NCBI RefSeq assembly: GCF_036549475.1
Contig: NZ_JAZHLI010000012.1
Location: forward strand, 1-64,000
Length of the DNA: 64,000 bases
From: Aurantimonas sp036549475
GTDB lineage: Bacteria > Pseudomonadota > Alphaproteobacteria > Rhizobiales > Rhizobiaceae
Direction of reading: 5' to 3'
The position numbers and the translations under genes are program-made. This document shows positions 46,936-56,204 of this stretch, piece by piece. The notes beneath the pieces are model-generated. The model made no database searches. It had not been told where the DNA came from and was given only the letters and a program-made list of their open reading frames with translations. Numbering within the stretch: position 1 is the stretch's first letter; every line of letters begins with the position of its first letter.

Positions 46936-47757
46936 TTACTCCGTGCTTCGGCGCCGGGTACGGCGCGGCCTGGATGCCGGTTCGGCGTCGGTGATCTCGA
47001 TCCACGCCGGCGCATGGTCGCTGGCCTTCTCCCATCCGCGTACCCGGCGGTCGACGCCGGCCGCGACGAGGCGCGGTGCCAGGGACGGGCTCAGGAGCAG
47101 GTGATCGAGCCGAAGCCCGGCATCACGGCCCCAGGCATTCCGCAGATAGTCCCAGAACGTGTAGTTCGGCTCGTCCGGATGCAGCGCGCGGATGGCGTCG
47201 GTCCAGCCCTCTGCGACCAGGCGGCGATACGCCTCGCGCACCTCCGGCCGAAACAGCGCGTCGTCGACCCAGCGCTCGGGCTTGTAGACGTCGAGATCGG
47301 TGGGGATGACATTGTAGTCGCCGGCCAGGACCACCGGTGCGCCGGTGGCCATGAGATCCGCCGCGTGGGCGGCGAAGCGCTCGAGCCAACGCAGCTTGTA
47401 GTCGAATTTCGGGCCGGGCGCCGGATTGCCATTGGGCAGGTAAAGGCAGCCGACCAGAACGCCCCTGATCGCCGCTTCCAGATACCGGCTCTGATGGTCG
47501 TCCTCGTCGCCGGGAAGGCCGCGACGGGTTTCCAGCGGATCGGGGCCCCGCGCCAGGATGGCGACGCCGTTCCAGCTTTTCTGGCCGTGCCAGATCGCGC
47601 CGTAGCCCGCCCCACGGATCGCGTCTGCGGGGAACTTCTCGTCCGGCGCCTTGAGCTCCTGCAGGCACACGGCGTCGGGCTCGGCCTCCGCCAGCCAGCG
47701 CAGCAGCACGGGCAGGCGGCCATTGACGCCGTTGATGTTGAAACTGGCGATCCTCAT
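46936..47757 (-). CDS. xthA: Exodeoxyribonuclease III
   Basis: 273 residues of the exonuclease-endonuclease-phosphatase fold. MRIASFNINGVNGRLP holds the metal Asn, LQELK the catalytic Glu, GDYNVIPTDLDVY the Asp-Asn pair, and SDHAPAW the C-terminal Asp-His. It repairs abasic sites and degrades DNA 3' to 5'. ATG 47757 gives the family N-terminus; a GTG three codons earlier is an alternative. The tail of Arg and Ser residues is unremarkable. Confidence 0.94.
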   Translation of the reverse strand: MRIASFNINGVNGRLPVLLRWLAEAEPDAVCLQELKAPDEKFPADAIRGAGYGAIWHGQKSWNGVAILARGPDPLETRRGLPGDEDDHQSRYLEAAIRGVLVGCLYLPNGNPAPGPKFDYKLRWLERFAAHAADLMATGAPVVLAGDYNVIPTDLDVYKPERWVDDALFRPEVREAYRRLVAEGWTDAIRALHPDEPNYTFWDYLRNAWGRDAGLRLDHLLLSPSLAPRLVAAGVDRRVRGWEKASDHAPAWIEITDAEPASRPRRTRRRSTE

Positions 47758-47840
47758 GCCCGCCACCTGGCGCCGGGCCGCTTGATTTCGAGGGGGCGAA
47801 GGCGTCGAAGTGTGAACCGGCGCGAGGCGCCACCGGACCT

Positions 47841-47854
47841 TTGACTTCGATCAA
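47841..47854. promoter_or_regulatory. FNR/FixK-type operator upstream of the universal stress protein gene
   Basis: TTGACTTCGATCAA matches the TTGAT-N4-ATCAA consensus at 9 of 10 positions. Its centre lies about 85 bases before the start at 47933, which allows an activator site at -41.5. The -10 region that this predicts is poor. It is one of three such palindromes within 7.4 kb. Confidence 0.65.
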
Positions 47855-47932
47855 GGCAACGCGCCTTGCCAACCGGCACTCTGTTGAAGGTCGGGCGAAG
47901 TCGTGACGGCAGCACTGGCAAAGGGTGATCAC

Positions 47933-48775
47933 ATGCACAAATCCCTCATCGCGGACCTGGCGGTCTATCTCGACGGCTCTCCGGCGGACGAGGTGGCCAT
48001 CGACTATGCGGAGACGATCGCATCCGCCTTTGGCGCGCATCTGGAATGCCTCCTTGCCAACCACATCCAGATCACCGGCGTGCCGGCGGGGCCGGGTTCC
48101 GACATGCTGATCGCCGAACTGTTCAAGGTCGGCAAGGACACGGGCGACGCCACAGAGGCGAAGCTGCGCGAGCGCCTGGAGCGGATGGCGGTTCCCTATG
48201 GTCTTCGGCGCAGCGACGGCTCGTTCGGCCATCTGTCGAGCACCGTCGAGCAGCTTGCCGGCACCACGGACATTTTCGTCGTCCCCCACCACGGCGGCAA
48301 ATACGCGCTCCACGGTCAGGTCATCGAGGCGATCCTGTTCAATGCCCGCTCGGCGGCGCTCGTCGTCCCACCGTCGCCCAAGCGCAGTTTCAGCGCGCCG
48401 GATGTCGTCGTCGTCGGCTGGCGGGACTCCCCCGAATGCGCCCATGCCGTGACCGCCGCCGTGCCGTTCCTGAAGCAGGCGAGCCAGGTGGTTCTCGCCA
48501 GCGTCGTGGAGGAAGGCTCGGACGAGCAGCGTCATCGCGAGCCGATGGCCGACATGGCCCGCCATCTCGCCCGCCATGGCGTGAAGGTGGAAACGCGGGA
48601 GCTGCCGAACTGGCGCCATCCCGCCGACGCCCTGATGAAGGAGGCCGAAAGCCTAGGTGCGGAGATGATCGTCGTCGGCGCCTACGGTCATTCGCGGCTT
48701 CGCGAGATGCTGCTGGGCGGTGTCACCCGCGAATTGCTGACGCGCTGCGACGTGCCCCTGCTGATGTCCCGCTGA
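47933..48775 (+). CDS. Universal stress protein, tandem UspA domains
   Basis: 280 residues, about twice one Usp domain. The C-terminal domain has the ATP-binding motif GAYGHSRLREMLLGGVTREL and ends with VPLLMSR; the N-terminal half is more divergent. Tandem Usp proteins respond to oxygen and energy stress. ATG 47933 is chosen because AAGGGTGA precedes it; a GTG at 47903 would add ten residues. An FNR/FixK-like palindrome is upstream, suggesting induction under low oxygen. Confidence 0.88.
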   Translation: MHKSLIADLAVYLDGSPADEVAIDYAETIASAFGAHLECLLANHIQITGVPAGPGSDMLIAELFKVGKDTGDATEAKLRERLERMAVPYGLRRSDGSFGHLSSTVEQLAGTTDIFVVPHHGGKYALHGQVIEAILFNARSAALVVPPSPKRSFSAPDVVVVGWRDSPECAHAVTAAVPFLKQASQVVLASVVEEGSDEQRHREPMADMARHLARHGVKVETRELPNWRHPADALMKEAESLGAEMIVVGAYGHSRLREMLLGGVTRELLTRCDVPLLMSR

Positions 48776-48797
48776 CGATCCTGATCGGAGAAGCGCC

Positions 48798-49055
48798 ATG
48801 CGCTACAGCCATCTGGAATACAGCATCGAGCCCTTGGGAGATTTCTGGCAGGTCTCCTTCTGTCATGCCTCGCATGGGACCTTCCGACGACGCGCGGAAG
48901 CCCTGCGCTCGGCCTTTGCCGATGCCGAGCGCGTCACGCGGCTCGGCCAGGAGGTGACGGTCAGGATCCAGCGCCCCCGCCATGCCGCGGGGCTGCCGGC
49001 GCGCATCCTCATCCCGAGGGTGCGTAGGCCACGCGTCCGTCCCGCCGCTTCCTGA
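48798..49055 (+). CDS. Small hypothetical protein
   Basis: 85 residues, with GGAGAAGCG before the ATG, 22 bases after the universal stress gene. The first 60 residues follow a strand-strand-helix-strand plan (IEPLGDFWQVSFCHASHG, then EALRSAFADAERV and VTVRIQ) like DUF2188-type small proteins; the tail is basic. Function unknown. Probably co-transcribed with the stress protein. Confidence 0.7.
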   Translation: MRYSHLEYSIEPLGDFWQVSFCHASHGTFRRRAEALRSAFADAERVTRLGQEVTVRIQRPRHAAGLPARILIPRVRRPRVRPAAS

Positions 49056-49122
49056 ACGCCGCGCGCTCCGCGCGGCATCTCTTCACTCGCGAGACCCTGT
49101 CGAACAGAAGGCTGGAAAACCT

Positions 49123-50196
49123 ATGGCCAAGATGAAAGCGGCGATCTTCGTCGAGCCGAACCGGATCGTGCTCGACGAAAAGCCGATACCCGATGTCGGC
49201 CCGCTCGACGCGCTGGTGCGGATCACCACGACGACGATCTGCGGTACCGACGTGCACATTCTCAAGGGTGAATATCCGGTCGAGCGGGGGCTGACCATCG
49301 GCCACGAGCCGGTCGGCGTGATCGAGAAGCTCGGCTCCGCCGTGCAGGGTTATACCGAAGGCCAGCGCGTCATTGCCGGCGCGATCACGCCGAGCGGCTA
49401 CAGCAATGCCTGCCTCTGCGGCTGCCATTCCCAGGACGGGCCGGGCACGAAGCACGGATTCCGGCCGATGGGCGGCTGGCGTTTCGGCAACACCATCGAC
49501 GGCGCCCAGGCCGAATATCTTCTCGTGCCCGACGCCATGGTCAATCTGGCGCCGATCCCGGACGGGCTCACCGACGAGCAGGTCCTGATGTGCCCGGACA
49601 TCATGTCTACAGGCTTTTCCGGCGCCGAGAGCGGTGCAGTGCGCATCGGTGACGTCGTCGCGGTGTTTGCCCAGGGGCCGATCGGCCTCTGTGCCACTGC
49701 CGGTGCCCGGCTGATGGGCGCCACGACGATCATCGGGGTGGAATCCGTGCCCGAGCGCATGGAGATCGCCCACAAGATGGGCGCCGACCATGTCGTCGAC
49801 TTCACCAAGGGCGACGTCGTCGCCGAGATCATGCGACTGACCGACGGCCGCGGCGTCGACGTGGCGATCGAGGCGCTCGGCCGGCAGGAGACCTTCGAAG
49901 CCGCCCTGCGGGTGCTGCGGCCCGGCGGAACGCTGTCATCGCTCGGCGTCTATTCCAACGACCTGACCATCCCGCTCGACGCCTTCAGTGCCGGTCTCGG
50001 CGACAACCGCATCGTCACCACGCTGTGTCCCGGCGGCAAGGAGCGCATGCGTCGCCTGATGGAGGTCATCGCGTCGGAGCGCCTCGATACCCGGCCGCTG
50101 GTGACCCATCGCTTCAAGCTCGATCAGATCGAGGAGGCCTACGACCTGTTCGCCAATCAGCGCGACGGCGTCCTGAAGGTGGCCATACAGCCATAA
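49123..50196 (+). CDS. Zinc-dependent alcohol dehydrogenase
   Basis: 357 residues of the medium-chain dehydrogenase family. Catalytic zinc ligands are Cys40 (CGTDVH), His61-Glu62 (GHEP) and Asp159 region. The Rossmann motif AQGPIG is at 183-188. The structural-zinc loop is altered: it reads CLCGCHSQDG at 97-106, not the usual four-cysteine spacing, as in the group that includes isopropanol or tertiary-alcohol-type dehydrogenases lacking that zinc. The preferred substrate is unknown. Found in a stress or low-oxygen gene neighbourhood. Confidence 0.88.
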   Translation: MAKMKAAIFVEPNRIVLDEKPIPDVGPLDALVRITTTTICGTDVHILKGEYPVERGLTIGHEPVGVIEKLGSAVQGYTEGQRVIAGAITPSGYSNACLCGCHSQDGPGTKHGFRPMGGWRFGNTIDGAQAEYLLVPDAMVNLAPIPDGLTDEQVLMCPDIMSTGFSGAESGAVRIGDVVAVFAQGPIGLCATAGARLMGATTIIGVESVPERMEIAHKMGADHVVDFTKGDVVAEIMRLTDGRGVDVAIEALGRQETFEAALRVLRPGGTLSSLGVYSNDLTIPLDAFSAGLGDNRIVTTLCPGGKERMRRLMEVIASERLDTRPLVTHRFKLDQIEEAYDLFANQRDGVLKVAIQP

Positions 50197-50303
50197 TTGT
50201 GGGGTCGTCTGCGTGTTAGGACCGAGGCCGTTGACGCAAACCCGGCGGCACAGGGACGGACGATCATGACGCAGATCCGACGAGCGCAGGCGACCCGCAT
50301 CCC

Positions 50304-52997
50304 ATGAGTATCCGCAATTTCGACGCCCTCTTCAGTCCGCGCGCGATCGCGCTGATCGGCGCCAGCAACCAGCCGGGCTCGGTGGGCTCCGTGCTGGTCG
50401 ACAATCTGGTCTCGGGCGGCTTTGCCGGCCGGATCATGCTGGTCAATCCGCATGAGAGCGAGGTCCACGGCCGTGCCTGCCACCGCTCGGTGGATGACCT
50501 TCCCGAGGTGCCGGATCTGGCCATCGTGGCGACACCGGCGCGCACCGTCCCCGCGATCATCGCCGCGCTCGGCGCGCGCGGCTGCTGCGCCGCCATCGTC
50601 ATCTCGGCCGGGCTCGGGGAAACGGCAGGCGGGTCGACACTGCGGCAGCAGGTTCTCGACGCGGCGCGGCCATACCTCATGCGCATCGTCGGGCCGAACT
50701 GCCTGGGCCTGATCTCTCCGGCTGCGGGCATCAACGCCAGCTTTGCCCACCTGATGCCGCGGGCCGGCGACATCGCGCTCGTGAGCCAGTCGGGCGCCAT
50801 GCTGACCTCGGTCATCGACTGGGCCGACGAGCGTCGCATCGGCTTTTCCCATCTCGTTTCGGTGGGGGACATGTCCGACGTCGATTTCGGCGACATGCTG
50901 GATTATCTGGCGACCGACCGGGCGACGCGGTCGATCCTGCTGTATGTCGAGAACGTCACCGAGGCGCAGAAATTCCTCTCCGCCGCGCGGCTGGCGGCCC
51001 GTTCCATGCCCGTCCTCGTCATCAAGGCCGGGCGCAGCGCGGCGGGTGCCCGGGCCGCCCAGTCCCATACCGGCGCCCTGGCCGGGTCCGATGTCGTCTA
51101 CGACGCCGCCTTCCGGCGCGCCGGCATCCTTCGGGTGCGCGAGATCGAGGAATTGTTCGAGGCCGCGGCCACGCTCGCGAGCGGGGTGCGGATCTCAGGC
51201 GACCGGCTGACCATCCTGACCAATGGCGGCGGCGCCGGCGTCCTAGCGGTCGACGCGCTCGAATCCGACGGAGGTCGGCTCGCCAAACTGAGCGACGAAG
51301 GCATCACCGCGCTCGACGCGGTCCTGCCGTCGACCTGGTCGCGGGCCAATCCCGTCGACATCATCGGCGACGCGACGCCCGAGCGCTACGGCGCGGCCCT
51401 CGACGTGCTGATGAGTGAGCGCGAATCCGACGCGATCCTCGTCATCAACTGTCCGACCGCCGTCGCCGACGGCATGGAGGCCGGCCGGCGGGTGGCCGAG
51501 ATCGCCAAGCGCCGGCCGCGCTTTCCGGTCCTGACCAACTGGCTCGGCGGCACGTCCGCAGCGCCGGTCCGCGACTACTTCGCCGGCGAGAAGGTGGCGA
51601 CCTTCGACAGTCCGGAAAAGGCCATCCGCGCCTTCACCCATCTCGTTGAATACAAGCGCAACCAGGAGCTCCTCCTGGAAACGCCCTCGGCGGGCGTCGC
51701 CATCGGGCATCAGGACATCGCCGCTGCCAGGGAACTGATCGAAGCCGTGCGCGCCGACGGCCGCACGACGCTGAGCGAATTCGAGGCCAAGCGGTTGCTG
51801 GCCACCTTCGGCATTGCCACGGTCGCGACCCGTATGGCGGCGACCGTCGACGAGGCGATTGCGGGCTTCGAGGAGATCGGTGCGCCGGCCGTTCTCAAGA
51901 TCGTCTCGCCCGAGATCTCCCACAAATCCGATGCCGGCGGCGTGCGCCTGAACATCCGCTCGGCCGGGGAGATGCGCGAGAGTGCCGAGACGATGCTTGC
52001 GTCGGTGCGCGCGCATGCGCCGGATGCGCGGATCGACGGCTTCACCGTGCAGCGCATGATCGTGCGCGACGGCGCCTATGAACTGATCGCGGGCATTGCG
52101 ACCGATCCCACCTTCGGTCCGGTGATCCTGTTCGGCCGCGGCGGCAAGGCGACGGAGGTGATCGGGGACCGTGCGATCGGCCTGCCTCCGCTCAATTCCG
52201 TGCTGGCCCGGGAGATGATCCGGGGTACCCGGGTCGCAAAGCTCCTCGACGGGTATCGCGACGTGCCCCCGGTGGCCTTCGACGTGCTGGCCAGCGTGCT
52301 CGTGCGCCTGTCGGAACTGGCGGTCCATCTGGCGGACGTGGCCGAACTCGACATCAATCCGCTGCTCGCCGACGCCGACGGCGTGATCGCCCTCGACGCG
52401 CGGGTGTCGCTGCACGAGGCGGGCGCGACACGGGTCGCACCGTCGATCCGGCCCTATCCGCGCGAACTGGAATGCGAGGTGGAACTGCGTCGGGGCGAGC
52501 GCTTCCTGCTCCGTCCGATCCGGCCGGAGGACGAGAATCCGCTGGCCGAGATGGTTTCCCGCTGCACGCAGGAGGATCTGCGCCTGCGCTTCATGGCGCC
52601 GATGAAGGTGCTGCGGCACCAGGCGGCAGCACGCTTCTCGCAGATCGACTATCACCGCGAGATGGCGCTGGTGGCGGTCGAACCGGACAGCCCCTATGGC
52701 GAGGGCCCGATCTTCGGTGTGGCCCGTCTCGTCTCGGACCCCGAGAACGAAGCGGCGGAGTTTGCCGTCCTCGTGCGGTCCGACATGAAGGGGCGGGGCC
52801 TTGGCTACCGGCTGCTGTCGGAAATCCTGGCCTACGGCCGCAAGCGTGGCTTGCGCCGCGTCTATGGCGAGGTTCTGCGCGAGAACAGCACGATGCTGCA
52901 GATGGCCCGGGACCTGGGGTTCCGCATGGAAACGCCGGAGAACTTCTCCGACACCGCCCATGTCACCATCGAGTTCGATCGCAAGGCAGCGACGTAA
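50304..52997 (+). CDS. ADP-forming acyl-CoA synthetase fused to GNAT acetyltransferase (Pat-like)
   Basis: 897 residues. Residues 1-460 are the CoA-binding and succinyl-CoA-ligase-like domains with the phospho-His candidate His255 (SHTGALAGSD). Residues of about 480-710 form the ATP-grasp domain. The last 170 are a GNAT acetyltransferase with the acetyl-CoA loop RSDMKGRGLGYRLL. This matches Pat/PatZ-type protein lysine acetyltransferases, in which the synthetase half may be regulatory and bind CoA or acetyl-CoA. It could therefore modify acyl-CoA synthetases, or act itself on acetate. It lies 107 bases after the alcohol dehydrogenase. Confidence 0.9.
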   Translation: MSIRNFDALFSPRAIALIGASNQPGSVGSVLVDNLVSGGFAGRIMLVNPHESEVHGRACHRSVDDLPEVPDLAIVATPARTVPAIIAALGARGCCAAIVISAGLGETAGGSTLRQQVLDAARPYLMRIVGPNCLGLISPAAGINASFAHLMPRAGDIALVSQSGAMLTSVIDWADERRIGFSHLVSVGDMSDVDFGDMLDYLATDRATRSILLYVENVTEAQKFLSAARLAARSMPVLVIKAGRSAAGARAAQSHTGALAGSDVVYDAAFRRAGILRVREIEELFEAAATLASGVRISGDRLTILTNGGGAGVLAVDALESDGGRLAKLSDEGITALDAVLPSTWSRANPVDIIGDATPERYGAALDVLMSERESDAILVINCPTAVADGMEAGRRVAEIAKRRPRFPVLTNWLGGTSAAPVRDYFAGEKVATFDSPEKAIRAFTHLVEYKRNQELLLETPSAGVAIGHQDIAAARELIEAVRADGRTTLSEFEAKRLLATFGIATVATRMAATVDEAIAGFEEIGAPAVLKIVSPEISHKSDAGGVRLNIRSAGEMRESAETMLASVRAHAPDARIDGFTVQRMIVRDGAYELIAGIATDPTFGPVILFGRGGKATEVIGDRAIGLPPLNSVLAREMIRGTRVAKLLDGYRDVPPVAFDVLASVLVRLSELAVHLADVAELDINPLLADADGVIALDARVSLHEAGATRVAPSIRPYPRELECEVELRRGERFLLRPIRPEDENPLAEMVSRCTQEDLRLRFMAPMKVLRHQAAARFSQIDYHREMALVAVEPDSPYGEGPIFGVARLVSDPENEAAEFAVLVRSDMKGRGLGYRLLSEILAYGRKRGLRRVYGEVLRENSTMLQMARDLGFRMETPENFSDTAHVTIEFDRKAAT

Positions 52998-53063
52998 GGG
53001 GCCGGCGAGGACGCCGACTCCTGTCCCTCATGATGTCGAAGGGGATCTGCCGGGAGCGTCCCG

Positions 53064-53414
53064 CTATTCCTGGATGCTTTCGATATAGGCGATGATCGAC
53101 TGCGCCTGTCCGGGCCCGAAGATGAATTCCGGCATGTCCGGGTGCCCGGTCCACAGCCCCTCCACCAGCGATTCTTCGAGGGCGGCGATCGGATAGTTGC
53201 GCGAGAGCGTGCGAAAGGCCGGCGCCTGCGGATGCGGGCTGACGCCCTTGCGCCCGATGGAATGACACCGGGCGCAATTGGCTTCGAGGAAGCGCTGGCC
53301 GTTGGCGATGTTCGCGAGATCCTGGGCCATGGCGGTGGTCGGCATCATGGCGAGCGCCGCCGCAAGGAGCGCTACCTGTCGCAGCCGCTGCCGCAAATGT
53401 CCGAATCGGGTCAT
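53064..53414 (-). CDS. Periplasmic c-type cytochrome
   Basis: 116 residues. A signal peptide (about 1-30, ending TTAMA) precedes one haem site, CARCH at 47-51; Met94 in PDMPEF is the likely sixth ligand. Small class I cytochromes of this kind carry electrons between respiratory complexes. ATG 53414 is chosen because GGAGG lies 7 bases upstream and it yields a normal signal peptide. It diverges from a kinase gene, with an FNR/FixK-like site between them. Confidence 0.9.
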   Translation of the reverse strand: MTRFGHLRQRLRQVALLAAALAMMPTTAMAQDLANIANGQRFLEANCARCHSIGRKGVSPHPQAPAFRTLSRNYPIAALEESLVEGLWTGHPDMPEFIFGPGQAQSIIAYIESIQE

Positions 53415-53512
53415 CGCCGTTTCCTCCTTGTTCCGCCACAGAGCGCCGTGTCCGGGAAGACGTGCGACGCGATGCTGTTGCACCATCTGACCACGCCGCG
53501 GGCCCAGGCGCC

Positions 53513-53526
53513 TTGACGCCGATCAA
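53513..53526. promoter_or_regulatory. FNR/FixK-type operator between cytochrome c and kinase genes
   Basis: TTGACGCCGATCAA matches TTGAT-N4-ATCAA at 9 of 10 positions. It lies 100 bases upstream of the cytochrome start and 71 bases upstream of the kinase start, so one site could serve both directions. Counting from a -41.5 position, a TAGGAC (53550-53555) fits the plus-strand -10 and TCAGAT (53485-53490, minus) the other. Confidence 0.65.
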
Positions 53527-53596
53527 GGCGGAGCGAAGTGTGCGGCGGATAGGACAGGGCAAGCGGCCGTGCCGGCCGCCAGCGAGGCGAGGCGTC

Positions 53597-55177
53597 ATGC
53601 AGGAAGCGAGCGACGCGGTTCTGGAGTGCCTCAAGGCCTGGTTCTTCGGCGCGGTCGCTGCCGACCGGATCGAAACCGTCACGACGCATATCTCGATCGT
53701 GCTGATCGGCGGGGACACCGCCATCAAGTTGAAGCGACCGGTCAGGCTGACTTATGTCGATTTCTCGACGCCCGGGTTGCGGCTTGCTGCCTGCGAGCGC
53801 GAACTCGAACTCAACCGGCGAACGGCCCCGCAGCTCTATCGCGCCGTCCGCAGGGTTACCCGCGAGCCGGACGGGGGGCTGGTGCTCGACGGGGCCGGGG
53901 ACCTCGTGGATGCGGTGGTCGAGATGCGCCGCTTCGAGGCGGACGGGCTGCTCGACCGGCGCGCCATGGAAGGGACGCTCACCGCCCGGCTGATGGACCG
54001 GCTGGCACGCAACATCGCGGCCTTCCACGCGGCGGTTCCTCCCTGCGACGCGCCGGACGGCGCGGCCCGGATGGCGGCAGTTCTCGACATCAACGAGGCC
54101 GCTTTTCAGGCGACCAACCTGTTTGGCGCAGAGGAGACGGCCGGCTTCAACGATCGCTTTCGACAGGAACTCGCCCGTCTCTCGCCGCTCCTGGACGACC
54201 GGGCCGCGGCAGGCCGTGTGCGCCGCTGCCATGGCGACCTGCACCTTCGCAACATCTGCACCGTGGATGGCGAGCCGGTGCTGTTCGACTGCCTGGAATT
54301 CGACGAGGAACTGGGCACGACCGACATCCTCTACGATCTCGCCTTCCTGCTGATGGATCTCTGGCATCGGGGGCTGGAGGAATTCGCCAATCTCGTGCTC
54401 AACCGCTACCTCGACGTGACCGGTGACGATAGCGGCCTGCCGGCAATGCCCTTCTTCATGGCCGTGCGGGCGGCGGTCCGGGCCCATGTCGCCGCGACAC
54501 AGCTTCCGGATGCGGGCGCGAACGCGGCGGGGCTGCGCGAGGAAGCGCGCAGCTACTTCGCGCTGGCGCGCAACCTGCTGGAGCCGCGGCCAACAAGCCT
54601 GGTGGCCGTGGGCGGGCTTTCGGGCTCGGGCAAGTCGACGGTCGCGGCGGGACTGGCACCCCGGATCGGCCCGCCGCCGGGCGCACGCAATCTCTCCAGC
54701 GACCGCATCCGCAAGCGCCTGTGCGGAGTCGCGCCCGAAACGCGGCTGGGCACGGAGGCCTATACGGCGGCGATGTCGGAACGCGTCTATGGCGAGATGG
54801 CGGAGGGCGCTGTCCGGATCCTGCGACTGGGCCACGGTGTCGTCGCCGACGCGACCTTCGAGCGACCGGCCGACCGCGTCCGCATCGCGGCGGCAGCGCG
54901 ACCGGCCAATGTCGGCTTCCAGGGGCTCTGGCTCGACGTCGGGTCCGCAGAGATGTTGCGCCGGGTCGCCGCGCGCCGCGGCGATCCGTCCGATGCCACC
55001 ACCGAAATCGTGCAGCGTCAACTGAACCGCGATCCCGGCACGATCGATTGGGAGAGGATCGACGGCGAGGGGGAGCCATCTGCGGTCGCGCAGGCCGCGC
55101 GCAACGTGGTGGACGCGCGGGTGCATCAGAAGGGAAAGCAGGAAAACCCGCCCCCGGACGACAGTGGGCTGGGGTAG
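53597..55177 (+). CDS. Bifunctional APH-like kinase / P-loop kinase
   Basis: 526 residues. The N-terminal 320 are an aminoglycoside-phosphotransferase-type kinase with Lys44/Lys46 in the nucleotide lobe, the catalytic loop HGDLHLRN at 212-219 and the metal Asp231. The C-terminal 190 form an AAA_33 zeta-toxin-like kinase with P-loop GLSGSGKST at 340-348. The pair corresponds to COG2187 plus COG0645 proteins. Substrates are unknown; nothing indicates drug resistance. An FNR/FixK-like box precedes it, so low-oxygen control is likely. Confidence 0.87.
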   Translation: MQEASDAVLECLKAWFFGAVAADRIETVTTHISIVLIGGDTAIKLKRPVRLTYVDFSTPGLRLAACERELELNRRTAPQLYRAVRRVTREPDGGLVLDGAGDLVDAVVEMRRFEADGLLDRRAMEGTLTARLMDRLARNIAAFHAAVPPCDAPDGAARMAAVLDINEAAFQATNLFGAEETAGFNDRFRQELARLSPLLDDRAAAGRVRRCHGDLHLRNICTVDGEPVLFDCLEFDEELGTTDILYDLAFLLMDLWHRGLEEFANLVLNRYLDVTGDDSGLPAMPFFMAVRAAVRAHVAATQLPDAGANAAGLREEARSYFALARNLLEPRPTSLVAVGGLSGSGKSTVAAGLAPRIGPPPGARNLSSDRIRKRLCGVAPETRLGTEAYTAAMSERVYGEMAEGAVRILRLGHGVVADATFERPADRVRIAAAARPANVGFQGLWLDVGSAEMLRRVAARRGDPSDATTEIVQRQLNRDPGTIDWERIDGEGEPSAVAQAARNVVDARVHQKGKQENPPPDDSGLG

Positions 55178-55236
55178 AGCGGCCACCTGCCGGAACCGTC
55201 GAGTAGACTCGCGGCTTGAAGAGCCGCTGTGCCGGT

Positions 55237-55250
55237 TTGATCGGGATCAA
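55237..55250. promoter_or_regulatory. FNR/FixK-type operator with matching -10 box
   Basis: TTGATCGGGATCAA is a perfect match to TTGAT-N4-ATCAA. A good -10 hexamer, TAGAAT, lies at 55272-55277; with the operator centred at -41.5 the start would be near 55285. That is the class II activator arrangement, the best supported of the three sites in the window. Confidence 0.75.
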
Positions 55251-55299
55251 GGAGCGCGCGCGCAATGCCGGTAGAATCGTTAAATCGAAGGAGCACCCC

Positions 55300-55707
55300 A
55301 TGAGCACCGAGACCCACGCCGCATCGACCCCGCAGAGCTTTCCGCCGTCGTTCCGGCATGTCCGACTGGAACTCGCACGCGAGAAGGGGCATCCGGACGG
55401 CGACAGCCGCTACGGCTACGACATCCTCGTGCCCCTCGACACGGAGGGCCGCATCGATCCGGCCGAATGGAAGCCCCACCAGGCCGCCTGTCGCGTTCGC
55501 CACTTTCAGGAAGGCCAGACAGACCTGATCGGTCGCCTGCGGCGCAAACCCGGCGGAACCTGGTATTTCGACTATCAGGAAGGCCCGGCTGACGACGAGA
55601 TCGGCTTTCATTTCGACCAGGAGCGCTTCGTCCCGGGCGAATATGTCTCGATCCGACGGGGCGGCGACACCCATACCTACCAGGTCAAGAAAGTCGGACC
55701 GCTCTGA
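55300..55707 (+). CDS. Conserved hypothetical protein under an FNR/FixK-like promoter
   Basis: 135 residues from ATG 55300 with GAAGGAG upstream. The chain is mostly short strands (HVRLELAREKGHPDG, RYGYDILVPLD, then WYFDYQEGPADDEIGFHFD and YVSIRRGGDTHTYQVKKV), suggesting a soluble beta-rich protein. No known domain or catalytic motif is recognised. A perfect FNR/FixK-type operator lies 50 bases upstream, so it should be induced with falling oxygen. Confidence 0.75.
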   Translation: MSTETHAASTPQSFPPSFRHVRLELAREKGHPDGDSRYGYDILVPLDTEGRIDPAEWKPHQAACRVRHFQEGQTDLIGRLRRKPGGTWYFDYQEGPADDEIGFHFDQERFVPGEYVSIRRGGDTHTYQVKKVGPL

Positions 55708-55755
55708 GGCGGCCGCGCCGCCGCTTTACCGGTCACCAATGGGAGGAGAGACGAG

Positions 55756-56127
55756 ATGGCAGCCACGCACGCGACAAATGACGGGATCGCCTGGCTGGCG
55801 CCGACGGAGATCCTGTTCCTGCAGATGCAGGCCTGGCATGCGACGATGGCGGTCGGCGTGAACGCGGCACAGGGAAGCGCGCGGCTGACGGCCGAGATGC
55901 TGGACTTCTGCGGCAGGCGACTGCTTGCCGACAGCAGGACGATGCGCGCGCTCGCCACGTCTGGGCCGGGCGAGGCGATGAACGCCCCGTTCGACTGGCT
56001 GGCGACCGCCATGGCCGACTACGCGCGGATCGACAAGGATCTGCCGAAGATCGAGGCGGCCGTGGTAGACGAGGTAACCGAACCTCTCGTTACTGCCTGG
56101 ATCCAGCCGGATGGCAAGGCCGCCTGA
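55756..56127 (+). CDS. Phasin-like small helical protein
   Basis: 123 residues, nearly all helical, with AWHATMAVGVNAAQGSARLTAE and RRLLADSRTMRALAT resembling the phasin_2 family that coats polyhydroxyalkanoate granules. The match is by general pattern only. The gene follows the previous one after 48 bases with GGAGGAG as ribosome site and ends before a clear terminator, so the two form a short FNR/FixK-controlled unit. Confidence 0.6.
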   Translation: MAATHATNDGIAWLAPTEILFLQMQAWHATMAVGVNAAQGSARLTAEMLDFCGRRLLADSRTMRALATSGPGEAMNAPFDWLATAMADYARIDKDLPKIEAAVVDEVTEPLVTAWIQPDGKAA

Positions 56128-56204
56128 CCGATCGCGGCAGCTGAGAACCAACCGATACAACTGGCCGAAGCGGAAGCGCCATACGGCCCCGACATCACGT
56201 GAGT

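Noticed and set aside
53597..54560. Reading the APH-type domain as an antibiotic resistance gene
   Set aside because: It is fused to a P-loop kinase, sits among metabolic stress genes and lacks any mobile context, so no resistance role is supported.
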